Assembly: GCF_029953305.1 (NCBI RefSeq)
Contig: NZ_JASBAN010000001.1
Coordinates: 2,039,001-2,103,000, forward strand
Direction: 5' to 3'
DNA length: 64,000 nucleotides
Origin: Commensalibacter nepenthis
GTDB taxonomy: Bacteria > Pseudomonadota > Alphaproteobacteria > Acetobacterales > Acetobacteraceae
Below are positions 56,452-64,000 of this stretch, piece by piece (the stretch's first letter is position 1; every line of letters starts with the position of its first letter). Under the pieces are notes generated by a model. That model saw only the letters and a program-made list of their open reading frames with translations. It had not been told where the DNA came from and did not search any database. Made by a program: the position numbers and the translations under genes.

Positions 56452-58728
56452 GTGGAAAATATATATCTTCCCGTAACATTAAGCGAAAGCGATCATATTG
56501 ATTGCGAAGGTTTGATTAGGCATATTCGTAAATATGATACTGAATCAGACCTTTCGCTTGTTGAAAAGGCATTCCAAGTAGCCTTCAAAGCTCACGAAAA
56601 GCAATTTCGTGATAATGGAGCGCCATATATTATTCATCCCTTGGCTGTTGCAAATATTTTGGCGCATTTAAGGGTTGATGTTACCTCTATTATCACAGGG
56701 CTGCTTCACGATACAATTGAAGATACTGAAGTTACAAGAGAATTTCTTGAAAAAGAATTTGGTGTTGTGGTTGCAGATCTTGTTGATGGTGTGACGAAGC
56801 TGACACGTCTGGAATTACAATCCGATCGAACAAAACAAGCAGAAAATTTTCGCAAGCTTGTTTTGGCGATGTCTAAAGATATCCGTGTGTTAATTGTAAA
56901 GCTTGCTGATCGTTTGCATAACATGCGTACGTTACAGTACGTGCAACGCCTAGACCGCAAACAACGAATTGCGCGTGAGACAATGGATATTTATGCGCCA
57001 TTGGCTGAACGTATCGGTATGGATAATGTTAAAACCGAACTTCAGAATATTGCCTTTGCTGTTTTAGAACCAGAAGGGGACGCTTCTATTCGGGCTCGTT
57101 TAAACTATTTGCGAGGTCAAGGGGCGGATATTGTCGAAGAGGTTTGTGCTGAATTAAAAGAGCTTTGTGAAAATTCTGGCTTAAGAAATGTAGACATTAC
57201 TGGTCGGGAAAAATCTTGTTATTCTATTTGGGAAAAAATGAATAGAAGACAAGTTGCTTTTGAGCAATTATCCGATATTATGGCATTTCGTATCATTGTT
57301 GATACCAAAGAGGAATGTTATGCTGCCCTCGGAGTTGTGCATAGCAGCTATCCTGTTGTTGCTGGACGATTTAAAGATTACATTTCCGCACCCAAAGCGA
57401 ATGGATATCAAAGTATCCATACGGGGGTTACCTTACGTCAACCACGAAACCAGCGGATTGAAATTCAAATTCGTACTCGTGAAATGCATGATATTGCTGA
57501 AAATGGGGTTGCGTCTCATTGGGTATACAAACAATTACCTGTTGTTAATAAAGATCAAGAAAAACTAAATTCTAGTGTTGCCGAAGTTGCGCCTAAATTT
57601 AAAAAATTACGTTGGGTGCAGGATTTGTTGGATATTTTAGAAGATTCAGCAGCGCCAGATGAATTTCTTGAAAATACAAAACTAGAACTTTATCAAGATT
57701 TGGTTTTTTGCTTTACGCCAAGAGGGGAGCTCATACAGTTGCCTCGGGGTGCAACACCCGTTGATTTTGCTTATGCGGTGCATAGTCAGGTTGGGGATCG
57801 TTGTGTAGGAGCCAAAGTCAATGGTCGTTTGGTTCCATTAAGAGAACAACTCCATAATGGTGCTCAAGTCGAGATTATGACGGCCAGAGAAGGCAATCCT
57901 TCCCCTTCTTGGGAACGCTTTGTTGTTACAGGCAAAGCTAGGGCGCGTATTCGCCATTTTGTAAGTAGTCAGCAAAAAGCGATTAAGATCGAGGCTGGAC
58001 GTGTTGCTTTGGCAAAAGCATTTCGTCAAGAGGGTGTGGATGGGTCACAAAAGATCCTTGAGGGGGTTTTAAAATCTTTAAAACAACCTTCTGTGACTGA
58101 TTTATATGTTGCGGTTGGTAGTAACTCTTTATTAGCCAAAGACGTTGTTTATAGGGCATATCCAGAATTACGTCCAACGAAGAGGGCGCCTCGTTTTGTA
58201 CCGGGGTTAAGTGAAAAGAAATCATCCTCTTCTTCTGCGTCTAATATGAGTGGACAACAGCAAAATATCATTCCTTTGAAAGGAATGACCAAAGGTATCA
58301 GTGTTCATTTCGCAGGATGTTGTTACCCATTGCCTGGGGATGCTGTGGTGGGGATCGTCGCAACGGGCAAAGGTATCACTGTGCATCGCAAATCTTGTTC
58401 GATGTTAAGCAATTATGCTTCTATGCCAGAACGGTTTATGAGTATGGATTGGGATTATGATATTCTGGGTAATGTTGATTCAAAGAAAAATTATGTTGGT
58501 CGTATCAAAGTTGTGGGAGAAAATATGCCTGAATTACTGGCAAGTATCACAAATCGTACTGCCCAATATAATGGCAGTATTCTAAACTTAAAGATTTTGA
58601 ATCGACATATCGATTTTCTCGAAATTTTATTAGATCTTGAAGTAAAAGACGTAGAACATTTAAATTCTTTGATTTTAGGCTTGCAGATTGTCAAAGGAAT
58701 TATTCATGTCGAGCGGTTTGTAACGTAA
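56452..58728 (+). CDS. rsh: Bifunctional (p)ppGpp synthetase/hydrolase (RelA/SpoT, Rsh)
   Basis: Rsh makes and degrades the starvation signal (p)ppGpp. The 758-residue protein has an HD hydrolase domain (HPLAVANILA and LLHDTIEDTEVT with His86-Asp87) and a synthetase domain with RFKDYISAPKANGYQSIHT, the RxKD form of bifunctional enzymes. A TGS domain (CFTPRGELIQLPRGATPVDFAYAVH), a zinc-finger-like segment with GCCYPLPGD, and a C-terminal ACT domain follow. All hydrolase residues appear intact. The GTG start at 56452 is preceded by AAGG. Confidence 0.96.
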   Translation: MENIYLPVTLSESDHIDCEGLIRHIRKYDTESDLSLVEKAFQVAFKAHEKQFRDNGAPYIIHPLAVANILAHLRVDVTSIITGLLHDTIEDTEVTREFLEKEFGVVVADLVDGVTKLTRLELQSDRTKQAENFRKLVLAMSKDIRVLIVKLADRLHNMRTLQYVQRLDRKQRIARETMDIYAPLAERIGMDNVKTELQNIAFAVLEPEGDASIRARLNYLRGQGADIVEEVCAELKELCENSGLRNVDITGREKSCYSIWEKMNRRQVAFEQLSDIMAFRIIVDTKEECYAALGVVHSSYPVVAGRFKDYISAPKANGYQSIHTGVTLRQPRNQRIEIQIRTREMHDIAENGVASHWVYKQLPVVNKDQEKLNSSVAEVAPKFKKLRWVQDLLDILEDSAAPDEFLENTKLELYQDLVFCFTPRGELIQLPRGATPVDFAYAVHSQVGDRCVGAKVNGRLVPLREQLHNGAQVEIMTAREGNPSPSWERFVVTGKARARIRHFVSSQQKAIKIEAGRVALAKAFRQEGVDGSQKILEGVLKSLKQPSVTDLYVAVGSNSLLAKDVVYRAYPELRPTKRAPRFVPGLSEKKSSSSSASNMSGQQQNIIPLKGMTKGISVHFAGCCYPLPGDAVVGIVATGKGITVHRKSCSMLSNYASMPERFMSMDWDYDILGNVDSKKNYVGRIKVVGENMPELLASITNRTAQYNGSILNLKILNRHIDFLEILLDLEVKDVEHLNSLILGLQIVKGIIHVERFVT

Positions 58729-58739
58729 GAGGTATAAAA

Positions 58740-59150
58740 ATGATTGTTGGTATAGGTTCTGACTTATGTGATATTCGACGTATTGAGGCTGTGTTAGAGC
58801 GTCATGGCGGGCGTTTTATGCAACGTATCTTTACCCCAAATGAGATCAAAAAAGCGGAAGGACGTTATGGACAAACCCGTATTGGAGCCTATGCCAAACG
58901 GTGGGCAGCCAAGGAGGCTTGTGCGAAAGCGTTAGGAACGGGGTTCAGCGATCAAGTTTTTTATCAAGATATAGAGGTTGTGAACCTGCCAAGTGGTCAA
59001 CCGTCTTTGAAGCTAACGAATGGTGCGTTACAACGATTGGATGAATTGGTGCAAGATGGGTATACTCCAAATCTGTTATTGACTATGACAGATGAACATC
59101 CTTATGCATTTGCGCAAGTAATGATTGAATTATTGCCAAACAAGGAATAG
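58740..59150 (+). CDS. acpS: Holo-[acyl-carrier-protein] synthase
   Basis: AcpS attaches phosphopantetheine to acyl carrier protein. The 136-residue protein has IVGIGSDLCDIRRIE with the magnesium-binding Asp, RIFTPNE, and RWAAKEACAKALGTGF with the catalytic Glu. It starts 11 bases after rsh, with AAGAGG before the ATG. Confidence 0.96.
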   Translation: MIVGIGSDLCDIRRIEAVLERHGGRFMQRIFTPNEIKKAEGRYGQTRIGAYAKRWAAKEACAKALGTGFSDQVFYQDIEVVNLPSGQPSLKLTNGALQRLDELVQDGYTPNLLLTMTDEHPYAFAQVMIELLPNKE

Positions 59151-59226
59151 ATACAATAAGAGATCGGCTGACCAGCCTTTATATAGCATAATTAGGTATC
59201 GAAGTATTGGTGATTGATAAGAGAGT

Positions 59227-60081
59227 ATGAATAATAATTTAAAGAATGATTCAAATCAAAATCCTGAAGGGGCAAAGCCACAATCAACAGGGTTAAAAGG
59301 ATTGATGGAAGTGGTTTCGACAGTATTTTGGGCTGTCGTTATTATTGTCGTGGTTCGCTGTTTGTTATTTGCTCCGTTCAATATCCCATCTGGATCGATG
59401 ATACCAACTTTATTGATTGGGGATTATATTTTTGTCAGCAAATATAGTTATGGTTATTCGAAACACTCTTTCTTCTTTTCACAACCAGATTTTAAAGGGC
59501 GTATTTGGTATACGCCTCCGCAAAGAGGGGACGTTGTTGTTTTCAGAAGCACAAAATCACCTTTTGATTATTATGTCAAAAGATTGATTGGTTTGCCTGG
59601 TGATACAATTGAGGTTAAGAATGGGGTTCTCTATATTGACGATCAGCCTGTTAAACGTAGCTTGGATCGTCCGTTAACCTATCAAGAATCTCCTAACAAA
59701 CTAGAAATTACCGAAAATTTATACACTGAATATTTACCTCGTAAAGATGGTTCAATCGTAGAGCATAAAATTTTACAAGCGATGAGTAATCCGTGTGGTG
59801 AAGATCTGACCTGCAATGGTGATATTAATCCAAATTATACGATTCCTTATCATGTGCCTGCGGATCATTTTTTTGCAATGGGGGATAATCGGGATCATAG
59901 TGCAGATAGTCGGTTTAACGATCCCAATACTGAAAATTATCTAGGGTTTGTTCCAATTGAAAACCTTATCGGAAAAGTACAATTTATTTTTTATTCTTAT
60001 GACAGTAAATATCCTGTATGGCAATTTTGGCATTGGCCACAAGAAATTCGCTGGAATCGATTATTTAAGACTGTAAAATGA
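59227..60081 (+). CDS. lepB: Signal peptidase I
   Basis: LepB removes Sec signal peptides at the outer face of the inner membrane. The 284-residue protein has one N-terminal membrane helix (residues 29-50), the catalytic Ser57 in NIPSGSMIPTLL, the catalytic Lys in YYVKRLIGLPGD, and the C-terminal MGDNRDHSADSR box. The last codons overlap rnc by 4 bases (ATGA). Confidence 0.97.
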   Translation: MNNNLKNDSNQNPEGAKPQSTGLKGLMEVVSTVFWAVVIIVVVRCLLFAPFNIPSGSMIPTLLIGDYIFVSKYSYGYSKHSFFFSQPDFKGRIWYTPPQRGDVVVFRSTKSPFDYYVKRLIGLPGDTIEVKNGVLYIDDQPVKRSLDRPLTYQESPNKLEITENLYTEYLPRKDGSIVEHKILQAMSNPCGEDLTCNGDINPNYTIPYHVPADHFFAMGDNRDHSADSRFNDPNTENYLGFVPIENLIGKVQFIFYSYDSKYPVWQFWHWPQEIRWNRLFKTVK

Positions 60082-60818
60082 CATTAGATATGCAAAAGGA
60101 TCTTGCTTTCTCTGGAAAAAATTTAGAAAGCAAGTTGGGATATTCATTTCAATCAAAGGCATTATTGCAAAAGGCTTTAACCCATCGTTCTGCCATTTAT
60201 GAGAATCGTTCCACTCGAAAAAAAGTAAAACGGGTCAGTTCAAATGAACGATTGGAATTTATTGGTGATCGCGTGTTGGGATTAGTCATGGCAGAATGGC
60301 TGCTTAAACGCTATCCCAATGAACAAGAAGGGGATTTGGGACCAAGACATGCGCATCTTGTCTCTAAAACGGTGTTGGCTCAAATTGCAGCAATTTTAAA
60401 GGTATCAGAGGCTATTCATGTGGCTTCACATGAAGAAAAAGCAGGTGTAAATCATACTGATAGTGTTCTAGCCGATGCTGTTGAGGCGATTTTGGGGGCA
60501 ATGTATTTGGATGGTGGATTAAAGCCTGTCCAGGATTTGGTTCATAAAGTGTGGGCTGAAATTATTAAATCCCAGTCTTTACCCCCTAAAGATTCAAAGA
60601 CAGCTTTACAAGAATGGGTATTGGCTCGGGGGTTGCCTCTGCCTGTGTATGAATTGGTTTCTCAAGAAGGACCATCTCATACACCGATTTTTGTTATCAA
60701 AGTTGTTGTGCAAAATTATGAGGGTAGAGGCGAAGGTGGTAATAAACGTACCGCAGAAAGTGCTGCGGCCAAAGATTTGCTGCTTCAATTAAATTCAGTT
60801 AAAAAAACTAAAAAATAG
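60078..60818 (+). CDS. rnc: Ribonuclease III
   Basis: RNase III cleaves double-stranded RNA in rRNA and mRNA processing. The 246-residue protein has the signature NERLEFIGDRVLGLVMAEWL near residue 56, DAVEAILGAMYLDGG with the second acidic site, and a C-terminal double-stranded RNA-binding domain (KTALQEWVLARGLPLPVYE to the end). The start overlaps lepB, and era starts one base after its stop. Confidence 0.96.
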   Translation: MTLDMQKDLAFSGKNLESKLGYSFQSKALLQKALTHRSAIYENRSTRKKVKRVSSNERLEFIGDRVLGLVMAEWLLKRYPNEQEGDLGPRHAHLVSKTVLAQIAAILKVSEAIHVASHEEKAGVNHTDSVLADAVEAILGAMYLDGGLKPVQDLVHKVWAEIIKSQSLPPKDSKTALQEWVLARGLPLPVYELVSQEGPSHTPIFVIKVVVQNYEGRGEGGNKRTAESAAAKDLLLQLNSVKKTKK

Positions 60819-60819
60819 G

Positions 60820-61710
60820 ATGAAAAATATGCATTGTGGGTTTGTGGCTCTAATTGGGGCACCAAATGCGGGTAAGTCAACCTTATTAAATAAAATGGCG
60901 GGTGCTAAATTATCAATTGTCAGTCCAAAAGCACAAACCACGCGTATGCGTATTTTGGGAATTGTCATGCGTCAACAAACGCAGATTTTGTTGATGGACA
61001 CGCCTGGTATCTTTAAACCCAAAAGAAAACTTGATGAAGCAATGGTAGCGGCTGCTTGGACAGGCGCTGTTGATGCGGATATTACGTTGTTGATGATTGA
61101 TGCAAATCTTGGGTTAACAGATGAAAATCGGGATATTATCAATCATTTAAAAGAGAATGCACGTCGTATTTGGTTGGTATTTAACAAAATTGACAAGATC
61201 AACCCGCAAAAATTATTACCTTTAACTCAAGAAATAACTTCTTTGCTCTCTATCGAAAAAAGTTTTATGGTCAGCGCGAAAACAGGGAATGGCGTTGATG
61301 ATTTGTTGGATTCATTAGCGGAATCTCTTCCAAAGGGACCTTGGTTATATCCAGAAGATGATTTAACCAATTTACCTGATCGTTTATTGGCTGCTGAATT
61401 GGTCAGAGAACAAATTTTTATGCAAACGCATGAAGAGGTTCCTTATTCAGTGACTGCGGAAACGGAAAGTTTCAAGGAAAGACCGGATGGTTCTGTTCGC
61501 ATTGATGTGACAATTTATGTTTTGCGTGCCAATCACAAAGCGATTATTATCGGTGATAAAGGACAAAAAATAAAGATGATTGGCGAACGCGCTCGTAAAG
61601 AGTTAAGCCGTTTGTTAGATCGTCCTTGTCATTTATTTTTGATTGTCAAAGAGCGTAAAGGCTGGGATGGTGAAACGGCTCGTCTAAAAGCGATTGGTTT
61701 AGAAGATTAA
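60820..61710 (+). CDS. era: GTPase Era
   Basis: Era binds 16S rRNA during 30S assembly. The 296-residue protein has the G1 loop GAPNAGKST (residues 13-21), the AQTTRMRILGI effector region, DTPG (G3), NKID (G4) and the C-terminal KH domain with IIIGDKGQKIKMIGERARKEL. An ATG at 60829 is an alternative start. It ends the acpS-lepB-rnc-era run. Confidence 0.97.
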   Translation: MKNMHCGFVALIGAPNAGKSTLLNKMAGAKLSIVSPKAQTTRMRILGIVMRQQTQILLMDTPGIFKPKRKLDEAMVAAAWTGAVDADITLLMIDANLGLTDENRDIINHLKENARRIWLVFNKIDKINPQKLLPLTQEITSLLSIEKSFMVSAKTGNGVDDLLDSLAESLPKGPWLYPEDDLTNLPDRLLAAELVREQIFMQTHEEVPYSVTAETESFKERPDGSVRIDVTIYVLRANHKAIIIGDKGQKIKMIGERARKELSRLLDRPCHLFLIVKERKGWDGETARLKAIGLED

Positions 61711-61819
61711 TTGATTTTAGAAGTGTGAAATAGTGATAAAAATGATTTCATACTTTTAAAAATGGTGATGCTGTTGTAGTATTCCTTACCGTCTATAAAC
61801 ATAAACCAGATGTGAAAAA

Positions 61820-62563
61820 ATGATGAATTCTTCAAAAAACTATACTCCTAAACGTGTATTATTAAAAATCTCTGGCGAAGCTCTGTTAGGGCGAGGGATG
61901 TATGGTGTCGATCCTGAAATTGCAAATGCTATTGCAGAGGATATAGCAAGTGTTGCAAATTCAGGGATAGAGGTATGCTTGGTGATTGGTGGGGGGAATA
62001 TTTTTCGCGGCATGACCGCAGCAGCCAAAGGAATGGATAGGGTTCAAGGTGACTATGCAGGAATGTTGGCAACAGTTATTAACGCGGTTGTCATGAATAG
62101 CGTGTTACAACAACATAATATTGACAGCTACATTATGTCTGCAATTTCAATGCCTCAGATTGCGGAGACTTATATTCGTGACAAGGCAATGCGTCATATG
62201 GATAAAGGTCATGTTGTTATCTTTGCTGCGGGTACAGGAAATCCTTATTTTACAACGGATACAGCTGCAGCATTACGCGCTATTGAAATGGATTGCGACC
62301 TTATGTTAAAAGGCACGCAAGTTGATGGTGTTTATGATTCAGACCCTAAAAAGAATCCTGATGCAAAACGATATGATATCTTAACCTATACAGAGGCTTT
62401 GGCAAAAGGATTGAATGTCATGGATGCGACTGCATTAAGTCTGGCTCGTGATAATAAATTGCCGATTATTGTTTTCGATGTGCATGAAAAAGGTAATTTT
62501 AGTCGCGTTGTCAATAATGAAGGCGTTTTTACAAAAGTCGTTGTTTCTGAAGCTGATGCTTAA
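61820..62563 (+). CDS. pyrH: Uridylate kinase
   Basis: PyrH phosphorylates UMP to UDP. The 247-residue protein has [12 protein letters not shown] near residue 14, [10 protein letters not shown], the ATP/UMP site [24 protein letters not shown], and a C-terminal segment [16 protein letters not shown]. Two ATGs (61820, 61823) are possible. frr follows at 39 bases. Confidence 0.97.
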   Translation: MMNSSKNYTPKRVLLKISGEALLGRGMYGVDPEIANAIAEDIASVANSGIEVCLVIGGGNIFRGMTAAAKGMDRVQGDYAGMLATVINAVVMNSVLQQHNIDSYIMSAISMPQIAETYIRDKAMRHMDKGHVVIFAAGTGNPYFTTDTAAALRAIEMDCDLMLKGTQVDGVYDSDPKKNPDAKRYDILTYTEALAKGLNVMDATALSLARDNKLPIIVFDVHEKGNFSRVVNNEGVFTKVVVSEADA

Positions 62564-62602
62564 TTTATTTTATTATAATATTTGTTAAAAAGGATTTCTT
62601 TT

Positions 62603-63169
62603 GTGGTTGATGATATTGATAGTTTAAAAAAAGATTTAGAACGCCGTATGAACAGTGCGATTGACTCTTTTAAACATGATTTGGCAGGGTTACGTTCAGG
62701 TCGTGCGACTTCGGCTTTGCTAGAGCCAATTCGTGTCGATGCATATGGGAGTGTTACCCCAATTACTCAGGTGGCGTCTATTGCTGCACCAGAGCCCAGA
62801 ATGTTAACCGTGCAAGTTTGGGATAAAGGGTTGGTCAGTTTGGTAGATAAAGCTATTCGTGAAAGTGGATTGGGATTAAATCCAATGCCAGATGGGCAAC
62901 TTATTCGCGTGCCAATTCCTCAATTAACTGAAGAACGTCGTAATGAGATGGTAAAAGCCGCTGGACGTTATGCAGAAGCTGCAAAAGTGGCTGTGCGCAA
63001 TGTGCGTCGTGATGGAATGGATAAGACCAAGGCTGCGGAAAAGAATGGTGATATCAGTCAGGATGATGTCAAGGTTTGGTCTGATGAAATTCAGAAAATT
63101 ACCGATCAATATGTCAGCAAAATTGACGAGGTTCTTGTCGAAAAAGAGCGTGATATTAAACAAGTTTAG
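62603..63169 (+). CDS. frr: Ribosome recycling factor
   Basis: RRF splits the ribosome after termination, with EF-G. The 188-residue protein contains RMNSAIDSFKHDLAGLRSGRAT near the N-terminus and IRVPIPQLTEERRNEMVKAAGRYAEAAKVAVRNVRRD in the middle; the C-terminal helix ends in the usual 'D....KE.DI' pattern. I chose the GTG at 62603, preceded by AAAAGGA at correct spacing; a TTG at 62582 gives seven extra residues that include the ribosome site itself. Confidence 0.96.
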   Translation: MVDDIDSLKKDLERRMNSAIDSFKHDLAGLRSGRATSALLEPIRVDAYGSVTPITQVASIAAPEPRMLTVQVWDKGLVSLVDKAIRESGLGLNPMPDGQLIRVPIPQLTEERRNEMVKAAGRYAEAAKVAVRNVRRDGMDKTKAAEKNGDISQDDVKVWSDEIQKITDQYVSKIDEVLVEKERDIKQV

Positions 63170-63196
63170 TCTGATAGACTGAAACGATATTTTGGG

Positions 63197-63973
63197 ATGG
63201 TTTGTTCTTCTTTGGATAAAACTAGCGAATGTTTAAAATTGTCTGAACATAAATCTTTGCCTCGGCATGTTGCAATTATTATGGATGGTAATAGTCGATG
63301 GGCTGAGGCAAAATCTTTGCCAAGAGTTGCTGGACATAAAGAAGGGGCGCAAGCAGTCAAGAGGTGCATCAAAGCGGCAATCCAAAATAATATTCCGTGG
63401 TTGACTCTTTATGCCTTTTCCTCTGAGAATTGGCGTCGAACCCCAGAGGAAATTGCTGATTTAACGGCTTTACTAAGATATTACCTAAAGTTCGAAGCGC
63501 GCAAGCTACATAAAGAAGGGGTTTGCGTGCGTATTATTGGGGATAGTGCACGTTTTGATGAGAAGTTACAACGTGAATTCAAGGCAATTGAGCAACTTAC
63601 AGAAAAAAATACGCGATTAATTTTAACGCTTGCGTTGTCTTATGGTGGGCGAGGGGAAATCATTCAAGCCGTTCAACGTATTGCAAAGGATGTACAGGTT
63701 CATAAAATAAAACCGACGCAAGTGACTGAAGAAGTTTTTGCTCAGTATCTATTTGCGCCCGATATCCCTGATCCAGATTTGATTGTCAGAACCAGCGGTG
63801 AATGTCGATTGTCTAATTTTCTATTATGGCAATCTGCTTATGCGGAATTGGTGTTTGTGGAAACTTTATGGCCAGATTTTAACGAAGAGCATTTTAATTA
63901 TATTCTAAATATTTATGTTCGTCGGGATAGGCGTTTTGGTTCTAGACCAGGATTAAAAATTAGTGATAAATAA
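63197..63973 (+). CDS. uppS: Undecaprenyl diphosphate synthase (cis-prenyltransferase)
   Basis: UppS makes the C55 lipid carrier for cell-wall and surface glycans. The 258-residue protein has HVAIIMDGNSRWAE with catalytic Asp30, AGHKEGAQAVKR, TLYAFSSENWRRTPEE, and LIVRTSGECRLSNFLLWQSAYAELVF near the C-terminus (RTSGE replaces the more usual RTGGE). It supplies the acceptor used by the WecA-like enzyme at 34178. Confidence 0.96.
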   Translation: MVCSSLDKTSECLKLSEHKSLPRHVAIIMDGNSRWAEAKSLPRVAGHKEGAQAVKRCIKAAIQNNIPWLTLYAFSSENWRRTPEEIADLTALLRYYLKFEARKLHKEGVCVRIIGDSARFDEKLQREFKAIEQLTEKNTRLILTLALSYGGRGEIIQAVQRIAKDVQVHKIKPTQVTEEVFAQYLFAPDIPDPDLIVRTSGECRLSNFLLWQSAYAELVFVETLWPDFNEEHFNYILNIYVRRDRRFGSRPGLKISDK

Positions 63974-64000
63974 TTCAAAATCTTCTTGGCAAGATTTGCC
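63963..64000 (+). CDS. cdsA: Phosphatidate cytidylyltransferase, first codons (partial)
   Basis: A GTG at 63963 opens a frame that overlaps the last 11 bases of uppS and stays open to the window end (MINNSKSSWQDL if GTG is read as Met). cdsA follows uppS in most proteobacteria. Only 12 codons are visible, so the call rests on position. Confidence 0.45.
   Translation, partial: MINNSKSSWQDL

Overview
The window is a chromosomal segment of an AT-rich alphaproteobacterium (roughly 35-40 % GC by eye, not computed). I infer the family Acetobacteraceae, most likely a low-GC member such as Commensalibacter. The basis is alphaproteobacterial gene order (lolD-dnaE; purM-purN beside hdaA-ppk-ppx; rpoZ-rsh-acpS-lepB-rnc-era; pyrH-frr-uppS-cdsA; SUV3-like helicase-S4-fdxA), a class I lysyl-tRNA synthetase, a bo3-type quinol oxidase operon and a Hint_2-domain surface-type protein. 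The species is not proven by the sequence.

Layout. 1-3508: end of lolD, then dnaE. 3709-5419: two overlapping, very AT-rich genes for membrane proteins of unknown role. 5423-9402: small metabolic and accessory genes (isochorismatase-like hydrolase, panB, a lone Mrr-like nuclease, a HEAT-type DNA alkylation repair protein, pncA). 9404-13853: chaperones htpG and groES-groEL, with a palindrome inside the likely groESL promoter. 13940-15190: a decayed OB-fold/DUF805 gene and cspA with a structured leader. 15194-23346: DinG-like helicase, lysK, a C-terminally short mprF, a thpR-like gene and a BI-1 family membrane protein. 23802-27734: cyoABCD. 27850-31132: fdxA, S4 protein and SUV3-like helicase on the minus strand. 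31350-34131: amino acid permease, MarR regulator and an exported protein. 34178-39909: envelope-sugar genes (WecA-like transferase, 4,6-dehydratase, aminotransferase) with two tandem VOC genes between them. 39955-44775: ABC-F ATPase, ndk and a 720-aa AIDA-repeat/Hint protein. 44902-45485: a Sel1-repeat pseudogene. 45553-51968: purine genes, hdaA, ppk and ppx. 51987-53776: a PepSY/DUF3325-like iron-type operon behind a Fur-box-like site. 54010-64000: DNA repair, NYN nuclease, folK and two long housekeeping operons, ending in the first codons of cdsA.

Most of the window is core metabolism and information processing. The accessory content is the AT-rich membrane pair, the Mrr-like nuclease, the Hint protein and the two pseudogenes. 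I found no tRNA, rRNA, CRISPR array, insertion sequence or prophage, and no multi-gene cluster that looks like an undescribed defence or secretion system. The points most worth following are the shortened MprF beside class I LysRS, the AIDA-repeat/Hint protein, the palindromes at the groESL and fdxA promoters, and the two reconstructed pseudogenes.
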